Shown here piece by piece: positions 60,781 through 64,000 of a stretch of 64,000 bases of DNA. Positions within the stretch are counted from its first letter, which is position 1, and each line of letters opens with the position of its first letter. The DNA comes from Acidobacteriota bacterium (GTDB taxonomy: Bacteria > Acidobacteriota > Terriglobia > Acidiferrales > UBA7541): the NCBI GenBank assembly GCA_027307115.1, contig DAHUXN010000007.1, positions 16,482-80,481 of the forward strand, written 5' to 3'. Under the pieces are notes generated by a model that searched no databases, had not been told where the DNA came from, and saw only the letters and a list, made by a program, of their open reading frames with translations. The translations under genes and the position numbers were made by a program.

Positions 60781-63672
60781 TCAGTTCTTTGGCTCATGGG
60801 ACGAAACCTGGGCGAGGACGCCAAACGGCAATCGGCGGAACACGTCACTGAGGGGCATCAATAGTTTTGTTCCTCGGCTCTTCGGTGTCAATGATTCGTA
60901 GGTGAGAACGTTAACCCACCGGCGGGGCGCAGAAAAAGGCAGGACCAGCGCGGTCGAGCCCCAGGTCTTCTGGCCGACGGGGAACGTTCCAGTGTCGGCG
61001 ATTTTTGTGAGCAGTCGCGGAACAGCCACGACAATCCAGTCCTGGCCAGAGCGGCGCGCGAAGGCGTGCACGAATTCACTTTTCATTTGAACTTTAAGGG
61101 GAAGGTAGTCGCCATTCGAGAATAATTCCTGGTGCGCGCGCCGAAATTGCAGAATGCAGGCGGTGATGTAGAGCTTGAGGCGGCCATCGCACCAATGATT
61201 CAGCAGGTCCTGGCAGAGTTCAGGGATACCACCGACGTTGCGGGACTTTAGCTCGCGGAGCATTTTCATTCGTTTCTTGAAATCCACAGGCTGTCGGTTG
61301 TCCGGATCGGTCAAACGGAGGTTCCATATTTCGTTCCCTTGATAAAAATCGGGAACGCCAGGCGAAGTCATTTTTAGGATCAGCTGAGAACATGAATTGA
61401 AAACGCCATAGAATGCGAGTTTTTGCTGCAGGACTTTGAAATCTTTCAAGAATCTATTGCGGCCGGAATCATCGATGATTGAGCACACGAATTTTCGAAG
61501 GGCCGCTTCGTGTGGCTGATTCGGACGAATCCAACTCGTATGCGTTTTGGCTTCCTTCGCGGCCTTGATGAAGAAGTCCGCGATTCGTTGCTGGAGTTCC
61601 TTACCATGCATATTTTTCGAACATCCCGCGGGCCATATACCGAGCATAGCCTGGTAGAGAATAACTTCCTCGTTGAGAGTCGGTGCGAGATGGCCGCCAA
61701 CACTGGTCTTTTTGGATTTGTTCCAGTTGGACCAGCGCGTGAGGCATCTCTGCCATTCGCCTGGGATCTCGGAGAGGACGTTGAGTCTGGCGCGCACGTC
61801 TTCGCTCCACTTCGTATCGTGAGTAGAAGTCGCATTCAACGTATGCGGATGGCTCTGAACGGCTCGAGAATTAAATTCGTGGAACGCGGGCGAACCAAAT
61901 TGGATTTGACCGTGGAAGGGGTTGTTCCCCACTTCGTTGACGGAAATCAGGCTGTGATGAGCAAAGAGTGCGGTGTCTTCCACCCCCTTGGCCATGACAG
62001 CACCAGTGAATTGTTGCCATCGCATGATGAAGTCCAGCCAGGCGTCGCGTTCCAGATCTGTGGTGAATGAGACCTCGGCAAGGAAAACTTCACGCAAGAA
62101 ATCCCATGTGGCGCCGCTGACGGCCTCAGACGGTGTGCGATCACGGGCAACAAACAGCGCCTGCTGAAGAAAGATTCGATCCTGCGGCCGCAAAGCCACG
62201 TCCCGATAGTAGGTCCTGTATACCGGAAGGCATGCGGTGATTTCCTTCAGCCCTCGTATTAATTCGGAGACCGGAAGATCGCGTGCGCGCGGCCAGAACG
62301 CGGCGAGCTTGGCGAGACGGTACGTTAATCGGTCAACATCCGTCGGGAAAAGCTGTTCCATCGCGTCTTTGTTCCGAAAGTACCACGTGTCTGTAAACGA
62401 CGAGTTCAGGCCCGCGAATTCTCGATATGACTTCTCCAAGCGGCGATAGCCGGCCGGGTCAACGAAGACAGCATTGACGGCATTGAGAAAATCGTAGCCG
62501 GTGCTGCCAGAAATAGGCCACTCAGGAGGAAGCATTTCGCTGCCGCAGGTGATTTTCTCCACGATGGTATAGATTGGCGAGGCGCCGCCGCCCTCTTCAG
62601 AGGCAGTCGGAATCGAGTTGAGGCGTTCAAGATACTCAAGCGGGTCAAACAATCCATCAATGTGATCTACACGCAACCCTGAAACCTTGCCTTCCTGAAT
62701 CAGTCGCATGATGGACGCGTGCCGTGCCGAAAAAACGACGGGGTCTTCGGTGCGCAACCCAATCAAGTCGTTGATGTCAAAAAAGCGCCTGTAGTTAATC
62801 TCATGCGGAGCCAGATGCCAGTCGGCGAAACGGTAGGCTTGGGCGTTTAGAAGAGAGTCGAGGCGATGAAAGGAAGACTCGTCTCCCGGGACGCCATTCA
62901 ATTGGCGAAGGGCGTCATCCAGAGCTTTCCGAATCACATCGTCATTTTGATACAACCGCCAAAGCTCACCCTTGAGGGCTGCACGCGCTTTCTCACTCTT
63001 CTCAATGGCGTTTTGGGATTCACTGTCACCGCGCGGCAGATAGTCTGCGGCCAGCCTAAATTTTTCGAGCTCATGGGCCTTAGGTTTGTCGTTGCCTCCC
63101 AACAATTCAGTGGCGAGCGCGAAGATTTCCGAATACGTGCGAGGGTTGATCGGAAACCGATTGCTTGCGTATTGAATGAAAAAACCACGGTCGTCGAAGC
63201 GCACTCGAATGTTTTCGCTGACAAGCACGCGACCATACGCATCCGGAAGGATGGGCAGGATGACGCGATTATTGAGGAGCTCAGCCACCTTGGGTCCTTG
63301 CGGCTGCCAATCGATGTCGAAGAAGCGCGCGTAGCGGGATTCGCGACCACTCTCGAGGACGTCCATCCACCACGGATTTTCCGTGCTGACGGCCATGTGG
63401 TTCGGAACGATGTCGAGGAGCAGGCCCATGTTGTATTCGCGAAGCCTCGCGGTGAGACGGTCGAACTCTTGTTCTGTACCCAACTCCGAATTGACTCGAA
63501 GCGGGTCGGCGACGTCATATCCATGCGAGCTCCCCGAGCGCGCCTTGAATCGCGGCGAGGCATAGAGGTCGGTGATTCCCAGGTCGTGGAGGTACGGTAC
63601 GAGCTCTTCGGCATCGCTGAAGCGAAAATTGGCGTTGAACTGAATGCGGTAAGTCGCGGAAGGGATTCGCAT
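60781..63672 (-). CDS. treY: malto-oligosyltrehalose synthase
   Basis: A 963-residue GH13 enzyme that converts the reducing end of maltodextrin to a trehalosyl unit. The start MRIPSATYRIQFNANFRFSDAEELVPYLHDLGITDLYASPRF is standard for TreY. GSSHGYDVADPLRVNSELG, LLDIVPNHMAV, GLRVDHIDGLFDPLEYL and the late FYQGNEIWNLRLTDPDNRQPVDF are all family blocks. The partner treZ is not in the window. Length is slightly above the usual 700-900. It starts 6 bases after the upstream partial gene ends, so they are co-transcribed. Confidence 0.95.
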   Translation of the reverse strand: MRIPSATYRIQFNANFRFSDAEELVPYLHDLGITDLYASPRFKARSGSSHGYDVADPLRVNSELGTEQEFDRLTARLREYNMGLLLDIVPNHMAVSTENPWWMDVLESGRESRYARFFDIDWQPQGPKVAELLNNRVILPILPDAYGRVLVSENIRVRFDDRGFFIQYASNRFPINPRTYSEIFALATELLGGNDKPKAHELEKFRLAADYLPRGDSESQNAIEKSEKARAALKGELWRLYQNDDVIRKALDDALRQLNGVPGDESSFHRLDSLLNAQAYRFADWHLAPHEINYRRFFDINDLIGLRTEDPVVFSARHASIMRLIQEGKVSGLRVDHIDGLFDPLEYLERLNSIPTASEEGGGASPIYTIVEKITCGSEMLPPEWPISGSTGYDFLNAVNAVFVDPAGYRRLEKSYREFAGLNSSFTDTWYFRNKDAMEQLFPTDVDRLTYRLAKLAAFWPRARDLPVSELIRGLKEITACLPVYRTYYRDVALRPQDRIFLQQALFVARDRTPSEAVSGATWDFLREVFLAEVSFTTDLERDAWLDFIMRWQQFTGAVMAKGVEDTALFAHHSLISVNEVGNNPFHGQIQFGSPAFHEFNSRAVQSHPHTLNATSTHDTKWSEDVRARLNVLSEIPGEWQRCLTRWSNWNKSKKTSVGGHLAPTLNEEVILYQAMLGIWPAGCSKNMHGKELQQRIADFFIKAAKEAKTHTSWIRPNQPHEAALRKFVCSIIDDSGRNRFLKDFKVLQQKLAFYGVFNSCSQLILKMTSPGVPDFYQGNEIWNLRLTDPDNRQPVDFKKRMKMLRELKSRNVGGIPELCQDLLNHWCDGRLKLYITACILQFRRAHQELFSNGDYLPLKVQMKSEFVHAFARRSGQDWIVVAVPRLLTKIADTGTFPVGQKTWGSTALVLPFSAPRRWVNVLTYESLTPKSRGTKLLMPLSDVFRRLPFGVLAQVSSHEPKN

Positions 63673-63678
63673 GCGCCG

Positions 63679-64000
63679 TCAATCCACGCGAATCGACAGT
63701 CTCGTTCCAAGAGAACGAAAGAGAGCGAGCCATCTCTCGAAATCGATCGGGGGATCAGTTTTCTTGTCCCGAATTTGAGGATACACATTCTTCAAGATAT
63801 CGAAGTAAATGTTCTGAACAGTCCAGTAATGGACTCGGAAAGGGGCGGTGTTTGCAACACCCACGGCGGAGTCGAGGGATCCCAGAAGGTTCAGGTCTTG
63901 CGGATTGGCGTGGAACTGTGCGGCCATTGACTGGAGTTTTTTGCGAAGCGCGAATTCCAGAGTAGTGCTGTCAAGGGGAATTTCCGTGCGCTTGGCCTCT
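63679..64000 (-). CDS. probable DUF3536/GH57-like protein, C-terminal part (5' end outside window)
   Basis: The minus-strand frame is open from the window edge to the stop at 63679, at least 107 residues. The visible tail includes LGSLDSAVGVANTAPFRVHYWTVQNIYFDILKNVYPQIRD and FERWLALFRSLGTRLSIRVD. The WxxQNIYFDIL pattern resembles the C-terminal DUF3536 domain of large GH57-type proteins, which often sit beside trehalose and glycogen genes. This is by memory of the family pattern only, so other identities are possible. It lies directly upstream of treY. Confidence 0.5.
   Translation of the reverse strand, partial: EAKRTEIPLDSTTLEFALRKKLQSMAAQFHANPQDLNLLGSLDSAVGVANTAPFRVHYWTVQNIYFDILKNVYPQIRDKKTDPPIDFERWLALFRSLGTRLSIRVD

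Noticed and set aside
62866..63930. 354-residue plus-strand open frame opposite treY and its upstream partner
   Set aside because: It runs across the junction of two minus-strand genes and shows no recognisable motifs; treY is certain on the other strand.

Overview
The window looks like a chromosomal segment of an Acidobacteriota bacterium, probably a soil member of Terriglobia. The evidence is gene content: two tandem ADOP-type permeases behind a PadR regulator, a VWFA-related acidobacterial-domain protein, an Oar-like TonB-dependent receptor with an N-terminal carboxypeptidase-regulatory-like domain, a DUF6600/FecR surface protein and an M13 peptidase. The DNA is moderately GC-rich. No tRNA, rRNA, CRISPR array, insertion sequence or phage gene was found, so this is mainly a housekeeping plus envelope region.

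Positions 1-18100 are mostly core metabolism on the minus strand. An aroDE-trpE-trpG cluster makes shikimate and anthranilate. A secreted FlgT-like repeat protein, an AMMECR1-family protein, pgsA, hflX and a TetR regulator follow. A tightly coupled operon then runs fabZ-lpxA-lpxI-Gfo/Idh oxidoreductase-tonB-small membrane peptide-miaA. Five of its six junctions are 4-bp stop/start overlaps. It links lipid A precursor synthesis, outer-membrane energy coupling and tRNA modification. A DUF4126 membrane protein and an M13 metallopeptidase are on the plus strand.

Positions 17600-31100 hold envelope and carbohydrate functions: a DUF2127 protein, a GT2 synthase of the hyaluronan/chitin-synthase type, an MscS channel, a ROK sugar kinase, a large BNR/VPS10-like secreted protein, an APC permease and a GH2 enzyme with the active-site pattern of exo-beta-D-glucosaminidases.

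Positions 31400-43400 hold PadR, two tandem ADOP permeases and a histidine kinase with an NtrC-type sigma-54 response regulator. Immediately downstream is a FecR/DUF6600 surface protein preceded by a very good -24/-12 promoter, so the two-component pair probably controls it.

Positions 43400-56600 run mostly on the minus strand: an LTXXQ periplasmic protein, a TonB-dependent receptor (probable CTG start), the VWA protein, MurJ, a DUF6526 protein, and an ABC ATPase-permease-esterase operon. A cytochrome c/copper monooxygenase-like protein is on the plus strand.

Positions 56600-59300 are a cluster of small stress-associated proteins (YflT-like, a Pro/Arg-rich 70-residue protein, CsbD, DUF1328, DUF3185-like) with structured intergenic DNA. 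Positions 59300-64000 hold a zinc phospholipase C-like protein, treY, and the end of a probable DUF3536/GH57 protein.
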